Source: an uncultured Eubacterium sp.
Lineage (GTDB): Bacteria; Bacillota; Clostridia; Lachnospirales; Lachnospiraceae
NCBI GenBank assembly: GCA_934320655.1
Contig: CAKRFN010000001.1
Span: forward strand, 62,001 to 126,000
DNA: 64,000 nt
Direction of reading: 5' to 3'
Positions 43,916 through 53,865 of this stretch are shown one piece after another. Within the stretch, counting starts at the first letter, position 1, and each line of letters opens with the position of its first letter. The translations under genes and the position numbers were made by a program. The notes under the pieces were generated by a model. That model was not told where the DNA came from, made no database searches, and saw nothing but the letters and a program-made list of their open reading frames with translations.

Positions 43916-45955
43916 ATGATAAAACGTGGTGCGGATGTAGGTGTTGCCTTATATCTGATGGCAGCGATTGTATTTTTTATTGTGCCGATTCCTCCTGCAC
44001 TGCTCGATGTGCTGTTGATTTTTAATATTTCGATTGCACTGGTGATCCTGTTCAACTGTCTGTTTGTACAGGAAGTGCTGGATATGTCGTTTTTCCCGAC
44101 GCTGTTGTTGTTCACGACGATTTTCCGTATTTCGCTGAACGTGTCGTCGACGCGACTGATCTTAAATTCCGGCGATCCCGGAAACGTTGTCCGTACCTTC
44201 GGAGATTTCGTCGGTGGCGGAGATATGGTTATCGGTACGATCATTTTCATTATTCTGTTGATCGTACAGTTTGTCGTTATCAATAAAGGTTCTGAGCGTG
44301 TATCCGAGGTAACGGCACGTTTTACATTGGACGCGATGCCCGGTAAACAGATGGCGATCGATGCCGATCTGAACACCGGAGCGATCACGGATGAAGAAGC
44401 AAAAAAACGTCGTGACAAGATTCAGATGGAGAGCAGCTTCTTCGGTGCCATGGATGGTGCGACCAAGTATGTAAAGGGAGATGCGACCGCAGGTCTGATC
44501 ATTACGTTTGTCAACCTGGTTGGTGGAACGGTGCTTGGAATGACCCGTAGCGGTCTCGCTTTTCAGGATGCGATTCTCGAATACGGAATCCTTACGATCG
44601 GTGACGGACTGAGTTCACAGATCCCGTCGCTTGCGATCTCCATGGCGACCGGTATTCTCGTCACAAAGGCTTCCAAGGAGGCAGATTTCGGACAGGTGCT
44701 GATCGGTCAGTTGTTTGGTATCCCCAAGGTACTGATTATGGTAGGTTCGGTGATCTGCTTTTTAGGCGTGTTCACACCATTGAATCTGTTGCTGTGTCTT
44801 GGAATGGGAGGCATTTTCCTGATCGCGGGTCTCAATATGAACAAGACGATGGATGTCGAGCGCATCGAGGAGGAGACCGGCGTGGCAGAGTCAGAGGCGG
44901 AGGAGATCCGCAAACCGGAGAACGTGGTATCGCTCTTATCGGTAGATCCGATCGAGCTGGAGTTTGGTTACGGTATTATTCCGCTAGCCGATGTCAATCA
45001 GGGCGGCGATTTGCTGGATCGTGTCGTTATGATCCGAAGGCAGATCGCACTGGAGCTGGGTACGGTTGTGCCGATTATCCGTCTGCGTGACAATATCCAG
45101 TTGAACCCGAACCAGTATATTATCAAGATCAAGGGTATTCAGGTGACAGAGGGAGAGATCCTGTTTGATCACTATATGGCGATGAATCCGGGCTATGTGG
45201 AGGAGGAGATCACAGGTATTCCGACCTTTGAGCCGTCGTTCCACCTGCCGGCGATCTGGATCACGGAGAGCCAGCGTGAGCGCGCGGAGAGTCTGGGTTA
45301 TACGGTTGTCGATCCGCCGTCGATCATCGCGACACATCTGACGGAGGTTATCCGCAGCCATATCGCAGAGCTGCTCACCAGACAGGATGTCCAGAACCTC
45401 ATCGACAATGTCAAGGAGAACAATCCCGTGCTTATCGACGAGCTTGTACCCAAGCTGCTTGGAACGGGTGAGATCCAGAAAGTATTACAGAATCTGCTGG
45501 CGGAGGGTATCTCCATCAGGGATCTGCTCACGATTTTTGAAACGCTCGCGGATCATGCGACAACGACAAGGGATACGGATGTGCTCACGGAGTATGTGCG
45601 CCAGAGCCTAAAGCGTGCGATCTCCAGCAAGTATTTTCCGGCGAATGAAAAGACGAGTGTTGTCACGCTCGATCCCAAGATTGAACAGGAGATCATGGGC
45701 GCTGTCAAGCAGACCGAGCAGGGCGCTTACCTGACGCTCGATCCGGCACGGACACGTGCGATCATCGATGCGACCGAGGCGGAGGTGACAAAGCTCGAGA
45801 ACCTCGGAAAGAACGCGATCGTTGTGACTTCGCCGATTGTCCGTATGTACTTTAAAAAATTGACAGAAGAATACTTGAAGGATCTGATCGTTGTATCATA
45901 TAATGAAATAGAATCCAATGTTGAATTAGAATCTGTTGGGATGGTGACCGCATAA
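43916..45955 (+). CDS. flhA: Flagellar export protein FlhA
   Basis: A 679-residue export-gate protein with eight predicted TMs in the first half, the FHIPEP region (F-R-I-S-L-N-V-S-S-T-R-L-I-L, about 75-88) and a cytoplasmic ring domain (about 340-679) that docks chaperone-substrate pairs. A 64-base gap after flhB has an AAAGGAGG site before the ATG. Its last base overlaps flhF. Confidence 0.95.
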   Translation: MIKRGADVGVALYLMAAIVFFIVPIPPALLDVLLIFNISIALVILFNCLFVQEVLDMSFFPTLLLFTTIFRISLNVSSTRLILNSGDPGNVVRTFGDFVGGGDMVIGTIIFIILLIVQFVVINKGSERVSEVTARFTLDAMPGKQMAIDADLNTGAITDEEAKKRRDKIQMESSFFGAMDGATKYVKGDATAGLIITFVNLVGGTVLGMTRSGLAFQDAILEYGILTIGDGLSSQIPSLAISMATGILVTKASKEADFGQVLIGQLFGIPKVLIMVGSVICFLGVFTPLNLLLCLGMGGIFLIAGLNMNKTMDVERIEEETGVAESEAEEIRKPENVVSLLSVDPIELEFGYGIIPLADVNQGGDLLDRVVMIRRQIALELGTVVPIIRLRDNIQLNPNQYIIKIKGIQVTEGEILFDHYMAMNPGYVEEEITGIPTFEPSFHLPAIWITESQRERAESLGYTVVDPPSIIATHLTEVIRSHIAELLTRQDVQNLIDNVKENNPVLIDELVPKLLGTGEIQKVLQNLLAEGISIRDLLTIFETLADHATTTRDTDVLTEYVRQSLKRAISSKYFPANEKTSVVTLDPKIEQEIMGAVKQTEQGAYLTLDPARTRAIIDATEAEVTKLENLGKNAIVVTSPIVRMYFKKLTEEYLKDLIVVSYNEIESNVELESVGMVTA

Positions 45956-47310
45956 TGACGATAAATAAATTTCAGGGAAAAACAGAAGAGGAAGCGCTGG
46001 AGAAAGCCAGAAGTGAGATGGGTCAGGGACTCGTCATCATGAATGTGCGCGTCGTAAAGCCGAAGGGTCTGTTTGGATTTTTAAAGACTCCTTATTATGA
46101 GGTGACAGCCGCGATGGAGGACAAGGAGCCGGTATCCGTTGCTACCACGTCAGGCAGTGAGCGCAGACGGATCGATCTGGCTGCCGATGAACAGATTGAG
46201 CTGCCGGGAATGACAGAGACTGCTTCCCGCGTGTCCAGACCGTCCGTACCGGTGTCAGAGCCGATCTCGGAGGCAGCACGTGCAGTCGGTGATATTTTAA
46301 GCGCCCATGCAGCGCAGCAGAACCAGCAGACCGGTTACACAGAAAAAAATACGGAAAATAAAAATTCAGAGAAAAAGAGCACGGAGAGCGATACGGATCT
46401 GATCGAGGAGCGGCTGGAGAACCTGCAGCAGTTTCTCGAGAAAAAACTGACAGACGATGCGGGTGAGCGCGAAAAAGGCATGGAGCATGATCCGGTGCAG
46501 ACAGAGGATGACGCACAGCGCGTGCAGATCTTCCGGATGCTGTACCAGACGCTGCTCGATAATGAGGTCGATGAGATCTATATCAACCAGATGCTTGACG
46601 ACGTCATGAAGGCGGTGCGCCGCGGTTCGAGCATGGATTTTATTCTTTCGAATGTATATCAGAAGATGATATTAAAATTCGGCAATCCGAAGGTGATCCA
46701 GCCGGCGGAGAAAGGACCGCAGGTGATCTTTTTTATTGGTCCCACCGGCGTCGGAAAGACGACGACGATCGCAAAGATCGCATCGAAATTCAAGGTGGAG
46801 CAGGGGAAGCGTGTCGCGTTTCTGACTGCGGATACATACCGGATCTCTGCGACAGAGCAGTTGCGGACATATGCCAATATTCTTGAGGCACCGCTGACGG
46901 TGGTTTATGCACCGGAGGAACTTCCCTCGGCAGTGGAAAAAATGTCGGATTATGATCTGGTCTTTGTCGATACCGCCGGATTTTCCCATAAAAACAAGGC
47001 GCAGCGGGAGGATACCAAAAAGCTGTTACAGACGCTGGATGCTTCGGTTCCACAGTCTGTGTATCTGGTATTGTCGGCGACGACAAAGTACCGGGATCTG
47101 AAGGAAATCTGCGATATGTACCGCAGTATTTCTGATTTTTCAATGATTTTTACGAAACTGGATGAAACAGGTGCCTATGGCAACCTGTTGAATATCAAGC
47201 TGTATGCGGATGCAGACATTTCATACACGACCAACGGACAAAACGTGCCGGATGATATCACGGTGTTCCAGTCACAGGAAATCGTAAAGAAACTGTTAGG
47301 AGGAGAATGA
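45955..47310 (+). CDS. flhF: Flagellar SRP-like GTPase FlhF
   Basis: A 451-residue protein that sets the place and number of flagella. The basic N-terminal domain (1-60) precedes a poorly conserved charged linker (80-190). The SRP-type NG domain follows, with P-loop G-P-T-G-V-G-K-T-T near 262-270, D-T-Y-R-I-S-A-T-E-Q-L and D-T-A-G. Its partner FlhG is encoded two bases downstream. Overlap with flhA by one base. Confidence 0.93.
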   Translation: MTINKFQGKTEEEALEKARSEMGQGLVIMNVRVVKPKGLFGFLKTPYYEVTAAMEDKEPVSVATTSGSERRRIDLAADEQIELPGMTETASRVSRPSVPVSEPISEAARAVGDILSAHAAQQNQQTGYTEKNTENKNSEKKSTESDTDLIEERLENLQQFLEKKLTDDAGEREKGMEHDPVQTEDDAQRVQIFRMLYQTLLDNEVDEIYINQMLDDVMKAVRRGSSMDFILSNVYQKMILKFGNPKVIQPAEKGPQVIFFIGPTGVGKTTTIAKIASKFKVEQGKRVAFLTADTYRISATEQLRTYANILEAPLTVVYAPEELPSAVEKMSDYDLVFVDTAGFSHKNKAQREDTKKLLQTLDASVPQSVYLVLSATTKYRDLKEICDMYRSISDFSMIFTKLDETGAYGNLLNIKLYADADISYTTNGQNVPDDITVFQSQEIVKKLLGGE

Positions 47311-47311
47311 T

Positions 47312-48187
47312 ATGGACCAGGCTACAGGACTGCGGAATGTGTTAAAAATGCAGCATTCCAGTCAGACACCGAAGGCGCGTGTGCTCACGATCACAAGCGG
47401 AAAAGGCGGTGTGGGAAAATCAAATACGGCAGTCAACCTGGCGGTACAACTGAGCCGGCTTGGGAAGAAAGTCATTATTTTTGATGCAGATATGGGACTG
47501 GCGAACGTGGAAGTGATGTTCGGGGCGATTCCGAAATACAATCTCAGCGATGTGCTGTACAAGGGAATGGCGATGCGGGATGTCATTACGAACGGACCGA
47601 TGGACATCGGATTTGTGTCGGGAGGCTCCGGCGTGGTCGGGCTGAACAATCTGACAAGGGAGCAGATCTTAAGTGTGGTCGGCAAACTGTCTGAGCTCGA
47701 TTTCCTGGCGGACATCATACTGATCGATACGGGAGCGGGAATCTCTGACAATGTCATGGAGTTTGTGATCGCAAGTCCGGAGGTGCTGCTGATTACGACT
47801 CCGGATCCGAGTTCACTGACCGATTCCTATTCACTGATCAAGACGCTGGATCGCAGCCGTCAGTTTAACTATACGGATACGGTGATCAATGTGATCGCAA
47901 ACAAGGTCAATTCGGAGGCAGACGGGCAGGCGGTTTATGACAAGCTCAATTCCGTTGTGTCGCAGTTTTTGAACTGGAATGTGAACTATCTGGGACTGGT
48001 ACCGAAAGATCCGGTGATCGAGAAAGCGGTCCGACAGCAGCAGGTCGTATCGATTTATGATCCGGAATCCGTTTCGGCACAGGCGTTTGAAAAGATCGCG
48101 GAGAGCCTGATCAGCGGCGAGAACAGATACTATGAAATGAAAGGCGGATTCTCACGCATGATCTATAATTTTCTGAATCGAAAATAG
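47312..48187 (+). CDS. flhG: MinD-like ATPase FlhG (YlxH)
   Basis: A 291-residue ParA/MinD-type ATPase that limits flagellar number. The deviant Walker A K-G-G-V-G-K-S is near residues 32-38. The N-terminal D-Q-A-x-x-L-R motif (2-8) is the known element that activates the FlhF GTPase. The C-terminal amphipathic helix (F-S-R-M-I-Y-N-F-L-N) would bind membrane. AGGAGGA before the ATG. Confidence 0.93.
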   Translation: MDQATGLRNVLKMQHSSQTPKARVLTITSGKGGVGKSNTAVNLAVQLSRLGKKVIIFDADMGLANVEVMFGAIPKYNLSDVLYKGMAMRDVITNGPMDIGFVSGGSGVVGLNNLTREQILSVVGKLSELDFLADIILIDTGAGISDNVMEFVIASPEVLLITTPDPSSLTDSYSLIKTLDRSRQFNYTDTVINVIANKVNSEADGQAVYDKLNSVVSQFLNWNVNYLGLVPKDPVIEKAVRQQQVVSIYDPESVSAQAFEKIAESLISGENRYYEMKGGFSRMIYNFLNRK

Positions 48188-48208
48188 CTTATGCGGGGTA
48201 ACACATAA

Positions 48209-48952
48209 ATGATACAGGATATATTACAAATCGGAAATAAAATAGACATCTGCTCATTGGAAAAAGAAGACCGCAAAAAATACGACGGAAAAAAGATGCC
48301 GATTCTCGTGAGCCAGCTCGAAGGAGTCGATGACGACGGGGAGCTGGTGATCCAGATGCCGATGTACAAAGGAAAGATCATACTGCTTTCCCTCGGGTCG
48401 CGCTACGAGCTGATGTTTTATACAAAGAAGGGCTTGTACCGGGCAGTCTGCCAGGTGACAGACCGCTATAAGGAAGATAATTTTTTCATGGTAAAGGTCG
48501 TGCTCAAATCCAACCTTGCCAAGTATCAGCGTCGGGAGTATTTCCGGCTGGAGTGCATCATCGGCATGGATGCGTATGAGCTGAGCCGCGATGATGCGAT
48601 GATGCTGGCAGGTCAGAGACTGGAACAGCGCGTACAGGATCCGGAGATTGCACAGACCGAGAGCAAGGCGGTCATTGTGGATATCAGTGGCGGCGGCATC
48701 CGGTTTATCACCGAGCGCAAGCATGAGGAAGGCGATTATCTGGCGGTACATATGACACTGAGCAATGAGAATATGGAAAAAGATATTTGGGTAGTTGTAT
48801 CGATCGTGTCTTGCAGGAAAGCCGCACCGAATATGGAACGATATGAGACGCGCGCAGAGTATATCCATCTGGGAAACAAGCTGCGCGAGGCGATCATTAA
48901 GTACATTTTTGATGAGGATCGCAAGATCAGAAAAAGGGATATGGGTGTCTAG
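48209..48952 (+). CDS. YcgR-family flagellar brake protein with PilZ domain
   Basis: A 247-residue protein with an N-terminal YcgR-like beta domain (1-100) and a PilZ domain. The c-di-GMP ligands are intact: R-x-x-x-R (Arg109-Arg113) and D-I-S-G-G-G (from about 158). In related species such proteins (YcgR, DgrA, YpfA/MotI) bind the motor when c-di-GMP is high. Placement inside the fla/che operon supports motor control. No TM. Confidence 0.88.
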   Translation: MIQDILQIGNKIDICSLEKEDRKKYDGKKMPILVSQLEGVDDDGELVIQMPMYKGKIILLSLGSRYELMFYTKKGLYRAVCQVTDRYKEDNFFMVKVVLKSNLAKYQRREYFRLECIIGMDAYELSRDDAMMLAGQRLEQRVQDPEIAQTESKAVIVDISGGGIRFITERKHEEGDYLAVHMTLSNENMEKDIWVVVSIVSCRKAAPNMERYETRAEYIHLGNKLREAIIKYIFDEDRKIRKRDMGV

Positions 48953-48954
48953 TT

Positions 48955-50019
48955 ATGAAGAAAAACATATTAGTTGCAGATGACTCTGCACTCATGAGAC
49001 GTGTGATCTGTGATATAATCAATTCAGACGAAAAATTCCAGGTGACCGATGCGTGCAGGGATGGATTGGAAGCGTATGAGAAGCTGAAAAAGCAGAAGTA
49101 CGATGCGGTGCTGTTGGATGTCTATATGCCCCGTCTGGACGGACTTCACTTGTTGGAGCGTCTGCGTGACGAGCATATTAAGGCGACCGTCGTTATGGTG
49201 AGTACACTCACGACCAAGGATGCGGCAGTCACTTTGCAGGCGATGGAGCTGGGTGCGGTCGATTTTGTGACAAAGCCCCAGAATATCATTGAGGCAAAGG
49301 GCAAGGATTTCCGCAATGAGCTGCTTGGCATGCTCAAAGCGGTACTTCATACGGAGATGATCCGCTCGCAGGCTGCACCTGTGCAGACGGTGACACATCT
49401 GCGCAGTACGGCGGACAGCAACAGGATTTCACCGCGCAAAGGAAAGCAGTTAGTGGCACTCGCGTGCTCGACCGGAGGACCGAAGGCACTGCATTCCGTG
49501 ATTCCGCTGCTCGATCCGAATATGGATGCGCCGATGATCGTTGTACAGCATATGCCGGTAGGATTTACCCAGTCACTGGCTGAGCGGTTAAATGCCCTGA
49601 GCAAAGTACAGGTCAAGGAAGCAGCAGAGGGCGATGTGCTCGAAAAGGGCAAGGTGTATATCGCACCGGGCGGCAAGCATATGGAGATCGTATGCACCGC
49701 CGGCGTACATAAGGTACACCTGAGCAACGCACCGGCGATCGGAGGACTTCGTCCGTGTGCAAATGTCACATATGAGTCACTGATCAACAGTCAGTATGAC
49801 GATATCGTATGTGTGGTGCTCACCGGAATGGGCGCAGACGGGACGGATGGCATCCGGCAGTTAGACCAGAGAAAGCCGGTTCACGTGATTGCGCAGAGTG
49901 CACAGACCTGTGTCGTATACGGTATGCCGCGTGCGATTGCAGAGGCAGGGCTGGTTGATGAAGTCGTTCCACTGGAATTAGTTGCAAACACGATCATGAA
50001 GAATGTGGGGGTAAAATAA
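48955..50019 (+). CDS. cheB: Chemotaxis response regulator and methylesterase CheB
   Basis: A 354-residue protein with a receiver domain (Asp55 in L-L-D-V-Y-M-P) and a C-terminal methylesterase. The catalytic Ser lies in S-T-G-G-P-K (about 169), His in Q-H-M-P-V-G-F-T and Asp in G-M-G-A-D-G-T-D-G. It removes methyl groups from chemoreceptors for adaptation. No cheR is in the window. Confidence 0.94.
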   Translation: MKKNILVADDSALMRRVICDIINSDEKFQVTDACRDGLEAYEKLKKQKYDAVLLDVYMPRLDGLHLLERLRDEHIKATVVMVSTLTTKDAAVTLQAMELGAVDFVTKPQNIIEAKGKDFRNELLGMLKAVLHTEMIRSQAAPVQTVTHLRSTADSNRISPRKGKQLVALACSTGGPKALHSVIPLLDPNMDAPMIVVQHMPVGFTQSLAERLNALSKVQVKEAAEGDVLEKGKVYIAPGGKHMEIVCTAGVHKVHLSNAPAIGGLRPCANVTYESLINSQYDDIVCVVLTGMGADGTDGIRQLDQRKPVHVIAQSAQTCVVYGMPRAIAEAGLVDEVVPLELVANTIMKNVGVK

Positions 50020-50020
50020 C

Positions 50021-52138
50021 ATGGATGTAAGTCAGTATCTAGAGATTTTTATTGATGAGACCAACGAACATATTCAGAGCCTGAGCGATAATATTATGGC
50101 GCTGGAGCAGGAGCCGGATAACAAGGATGTCGTTAATGAGATCTTCCGTGCAGCGCACTCTTTAAAGGGTATGGCAGGCACGATGGGCTTCAAGCGCATG
50201 CAGCATATGACGCATGACATGGAGAACGTGTTCCAGGAAGTCCGCAACGATACGATCAAAGTCGACAGCGACATGATCGATCTGTTGTTCCAGTGTCTGG
50301 ATGCAATCGAAGGATACCTTGAAAATATTAAAGAAACTTCCGATGAGGGAACAAACGATAACGAAGCAATCATCCGCAAGCTGAACGGATTTTTAGAGCA
50401 TGCGGAGGCGGCTGCGGCGCAGGCATCCGGTGAGCCGGAGGCTGTGGCAGAGGCTGCTCCTGCAGAGAGTGAGAGTGCGGCAGAGTCTGTAGATGGCAAA
50501 CATTTTTCAGAAGTAGAGCTGGATGAATCAGACAAAAAGAAGATTCAGGCAGCACTCGACGGCGGACACCATGTGTACGGCATGACCGTATATATCCGCA
50601 AGGACTGTCTGCTGAAGGCTGCGCGTGCATTCCTTGTATTTAAGGCAGTTGAGGAGTTCGCTGAGATTATCGTATATTCACCGAGCTCACAGGATATCGA
50701 AGACGAGAAGTTTGAGAATGATTTCAGCATCTTCTTTACGACGGAGACCGAGCTGGACAAGGTGGTCGCTGCCGCAAAAGCAGTATCAGAGATCGAGAAT
50801 GCAGTGGCTGATGAGATTACCGAAGAGTTCTTAGAGGAAGAAGAACCGGAGCATACAGCAGAGCCCGAGCTTCAGGCGGCTGCGGTGGAAGAACCGAAGG
50901 CAAAAGTACCCGCACCGGTGGCAAAGGCATCGGCAAAGCCGAACGCTTCCCAGAAGAAGCAGGCAGCAAAGCCCGTTACCAGTCGTACCGTGCGTGTAGA
51001 TATCGAGAAACTGGATGCATTGATGAACCAGGTCAGCGAGCTGATTATCGCGAAGAACTCACTCGTATCACTCAGCGCCAGCAATGTTGTCGGCATGCAG
51101 AACCAGTCTTATCAGGAACAGATTGAGTATCTGGAGCGTATCACGACAGGGCTGCATGAGTCTGTCATGAAGGTACGAATGGTGCCGATTGAGAGTGTTG
51201 TGAATAAGTTCCCCCGCATGATTCGTGATCTGTCAAGAACATTGAATAAAAAGATGGAACTGGTCATGAGCGGTGAGGAGACCGAGCTGGACCGTACGGT
51301 TGTCGACCAGATCGGCGATCCCCTGCAGCATTTGCTGCGTAACTCTGCCGACCACGGACTCGAGAGCGCAGAGGTTCGTAAGGAGCGCGGAAAGCCGGAG
51401 GTAGGAACGATCCGCCTGAAGGCATTCCAGGAAGGAAACAACGTTATCATCGAGGTAGGTGATGATGGTAACGGTATTGATACAGAGGCTGTAAAGAACA
51501 AGGCGATCGAGCGTGGACTCGTGACACCGGAGCAGGCAGAGAATCTCTCACAGAAGGAGATCATCGATTTCCTGTTTATGCCGAGCTTCTCTATGGCAAA
51601 GAAGATCACAGACATTTCCGGCCGTGGTGTTGGTCTGGATGTCGTAAAATCAAATATTGAGGCACTTGGCGGTGATGTCGAGGTCAAGAGCGTATTTGGC
51701 GAGGGCTCTACCTTTACCGTCCGTCTGCCGCTTACACTGGCGATCATTCAGGCATTGATGGTGATTATTGGAGATGAAAAATACGCGATCGCACTCGGTT
51801 CGATCGTAAGTATCGAGGATATTCCGATCACAGACATCAAGTATGTAGAGGCAAAGGAAGTCATCAACATGCGTGGCACGGTCATTCCGATTATCCGCCT
51901 GAATCAGTTGCTGGATATCGAGCCTCCGGCTGAGGATCTGGAAAGCCTGACGATCGTTATTATTTCCAGAGGCGATAAGCAGGTCGGTCTTGTTGTTGAT
52001 GATCTGATGGGTCAGCAGGAGATCGTTATCAAATCACTCGGCAGCTTTATCGACAATTCAACCAAGATCATCAGCGGAGCAACGATTCTCGGTGATGGAG
52101 AAGTTGCGCTGATCCTTGATGTGAATACACTGATGTAA
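50021..52138 (+). CDS. cheA: Chemotaxis histidine kinase CheA
   Basis: A 705-residue kinase. P1 has the phospho-acceptor His46 in A-A-H-S-L-K-G. P2 (about 180-270) would dock CheY/CheB. An Ala/Glu/Pro/Lys-rich linker (275-320) leads to P3 dimerisation, P4 ATP-binding (H-L-L-R-N-S-A-D-H-G-L-E near 437-448, then G-D-D-G-N-G-I-D), and a CheW-like P5 (575-705). CheY is not encoded here. Confidence 0.95.
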   Translation: MDVSQYLEIFIDETNEHIQSLSDNIMALEQEPDNKDVVNEIFRAAHSLKGMAGTMGFKRMQHMTHDMENVFQEVRNDTIKVDSDMIDLLFQCLDAIEGYLENIKETSDEGTNDNEAIIRKLNGFLEHAEAAAAQASGEPEAVAEAAPAESESAAESVDGKHFSEVELDESDKKKIQAALDGGHHVYGMTVYIRKDCLLKAARAFLVFKAVEEFAEIIVYSPSSQDIEDEKFENDFSIFFTTETELDKVVAAAKAVSEIENAVADEITEEFLEEEEPEHTAEPELQAAAVEEPKAKVPAPVAKASAKPNASQKKQAAKPVTSRTVRVDIEKLDALMNQVSELIIAKNSLVSLSASNVVGMQNQSYQEQIEYLERITTGLHESVMKVRMVPIESVVNKFPRMIRDLSRTLNKKMELVMSGEETELDRTVVDQIGDPLQHLLRNSADHGLESAEVRKERGKPEVGTIRLKAFQEGNNVIIEVGDDGNGIDTEAVKNKAIERGLVTPEQAENLSQKEIIDFLFMPSFSMAKKITDISGRGVGLDVVKSNIEALGGDVEVKSVFGEGSTFTVRLPLTLAIIQALMVIIGDEKYAIALGSIVSIEDIPITDIKYVEAKEVINMRGTVIPIIRLNQLLDIEPPAEDLESLTIVIISRGDKQVGLVVDDLMGQQEIVIKSLGSFIDNSTKIISGATILGDGEVALILDVNTLM

Positions 52139-52152
52139 GGGGGACGTAAAAG

Positions 52153-52623
52153 ATGGCAGCATATGTTCAAGTAAATGGTGATGTGACAGAAGAAAAAAAA
52201 CAGTTCATTGCGGTCAAGCTCAGCAGTGAGATCTATGGAATCGATATCGGATATGTGGATACGATTGTCCGTATGCAGAAGATCACTCGTGTGCCGAAGG
52301 CGCAGAGCTATTTTAAGGGTGTCATCAACCTGCGTGGTGAGATCGTTCCGGTTATGAGTATCCGCCTGAAGATGGGATTTGAGGATGATGTGTTTACGAA
52401 CAGCAGCCGTATCATCATCTTAAAGATCGAGGAGAAAGGCAAGCTCGGCGTGATTGTGGACGAGGTTCGTGAAGTAGTGAATCTGGGTGCGAGCGAGATC
52501 GATAAGCCCAGCCATGATACAAAAGAAAACAAGCATTCTTATATCAACGGAATCGGAAAGAACGGCGATGACCTGATCTCATTGTTTGATATCAATGCAA
52601 TGACAGAGGAAAATTTTAAATAA
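52153..52623 (+). CDS. cheW: Chemotaxis coupling protein CheW
   Basis: A 156-residue adaptor linking receptors to CheA. CheW fold segments include Y-G-I-D-I-G-Y-V-D-T-I (about 31-41), Y-F-K-G-V-I-N-L-R-G-E-I-V-P-V (about 56-70) and G-V-I-V-D-E-V-R-E-V. GGGGGA before the ATG. A strong hairpin follows the stop. Confidence 0.94.
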   Translation: MAAYVQVNGDVTEEKKQFIAVKLSSEIYGIDIGYVDTIVRMQKITRVPKAQSYFKGVINLRGEIVPVMSIRLKMGFEDDVFTNSSRIIILKIEEKGKLGVIVDEVREVVNLGASEIDKPSHDTKENKHSYINGIGKNGDDLISLFDINAMTEENFK

Positions 52624-52631
52624 TAAAACGG

Positions 52632-52673
52632 CAATAGATTGTCTGCATATACACAGACAATCTATTGTTTCTT
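52632..52673 (+). terminator. Perfect hairpin between cheW and cheC, possible internal terminator
   Basis: CAATAGATTGTCTG (52632-52645) pairs fully with CAGACAATCTATTG (52654-52667), with an eight-base loop followed by TTTCTT. It looks like a moderately strong terminator inside the operon, which could reduce expression of cheC, cheD, fliA and the genes after them. Confidence 0.65.
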
Positions 52674-52689
52674 GACTGAAAGGATTTCT

Positions 52690-53316
52690 ATGGGTAAATT
52701 TTCATTTGACAACGTAAACAGTATGTATATCGATGTACTCCGCGAGCTCGGAAACATCGGTGCGGGAAATGCGACAACGGCGATTGCGAGTATGCTCAAC
52801 CTGACGATTGACATGAAGGTGCCGAATGTTGAGCTGAAGGCGGTCGAGGATCTCGGATCAGCGATCTGTCCGGAGGAGGAGATCATTGTCGGCATCTTTC
52901 TGGAGGTGCAGAATGACATTTCCGGCAGTATGATGTTTCTGATGCGTCTGAAATCCGCGCATTATCTGGTTGACCGTCTGATGGGCGGTATGGGCGGCGA
53001 TAGAGGAGAAGGTGAATTCTCCGAGATGGAACTGTCTGCGATGAAGGAGATCGGAAATATCATTGCGGGCTCTTATTTGTCCGCGCTGTCTACGATGACC
53101 AATCTGGTGATTACACCTTCCGTTCCGTATATTGCCGTAGATATGGCAGCATCGATTCTCAGTGTTCCGGCGATTCAGTTCGGACAGTTTGGAGACAATG
53201 CGTTGCTGATCGAGACAGAGTTTGGCGATGAGGTGATGATGGAAGGCTATTTCATTTTGTTGCCGGATGAGGACTCTTACGATAAGCTCCTTTCATCACT
53301 CGGAATTACATTCTAA
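52690..53316 (+). CDS. cheC: CheY-P phosphatase CheC
   Basis: A 208-residue phosphatase for CheY-P. Both active-site motifs (D/S-x-x-x-E-x-x-N-x-x-x-G) are present: V-L-R-E-L-G-N-I-G-A-G and S-A-M-K-E-I-G-N-I-I-A-G. It acts with CheD, encoded next. Start: ATG 52690 after GAAAGGAT. In-frame starts at 52639 and after lie inside the hairpin. Confidence 0.93.
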   Translation: MGKFSFDNVNSMYIDVLRELGNIGAGNATTAIASMLNLTIDMKVPNVELKAVEDLGSAICPEEEIIVGIFLEVQNDISGSMMFLMRLKSAHYLVDRLMGGMGGDRGEGEFSEMELSAMKEIGNIIAGSYLSALSTMTNLVITPSVPYIAVDMAASILSVPAIQFGQFGDNALLIETEFGDEVMMEGYFILLPDEDSYDKLLSSLGITF

Positions 53317-53336
53317 AGGGGAAACGGAATATACAT

Positions 53337-53822
53337 ATGGGAGTCGTAATCAAAGTGGGGATGGCTGATTTAAAGACAGCGAAGGCCCCAGATTCATTAA
53401 CCACGCTTGGTCTTGGTTCCTGCATAGGCATTGCCCTGTGGGACTCGACGACAAAGATCGGTGGTCTGGCACATATCATGCTGCCGGACAGTACAAGAAT
53501 CAGAAATAATTCTAATATAGCAAAATTTGCAGATACAGGTATCGTGGAACTGGTCCGCCAGATGGAGGCACTCGGAGTACCGAGAAGGCGGCTGGTGGCA
53601 AAGATCGCCGGAGGCGCAAAGATGTTCGAGGTGTCAGGAACGACATCGGTCGGTAATATCGGGGAAAAGAACGCGATTGCATCGAAAAAGGCACTTCAGG
53701 AGCTTGGGATCCCGATTCTGGCAGAGGATACCGGTCTCAATTACGGAAGAACCGTGGAACTGAATTGTTCGAACGGTGATTATATCATAAAGGCAGTCGG
53801 GAAGTCGGTTAAGACGATCTGA
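53337..53822 (+). CDS. cheD: Chemoreceptor glutamine deamidase CheD
   Basis: A 161-residue deamidase. The catalytic Cys lies in T-L-G-L-G-S-C-I-G (about 22-30) and the His in G-G-L-A-H-I-M-L-P (about 42-50), with a Thr downstream. It deamidates receptors and enhances CheC activity. Gap to cheC 20 bases. Confidence 0.93.
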   Translation: MGVVIKVGMADLKTAKAPDSLTTLGLGSCIGIALWDSTTKIGGLAHIMLPDSTRIRNNSNIAKFADTGIVELVRQMEALGVPRRRLVAKIAGGAKMFEVSGTTSVGNIGEKNAIASKKALQELGIPILAEDTGLNYGRTVELNCSNGDYIIKAVGKSVKTI

Positions 53823-53865
53823 CAAAGGATACAGACACGGATGTTTGATACGGAGGAGGGCTTCT

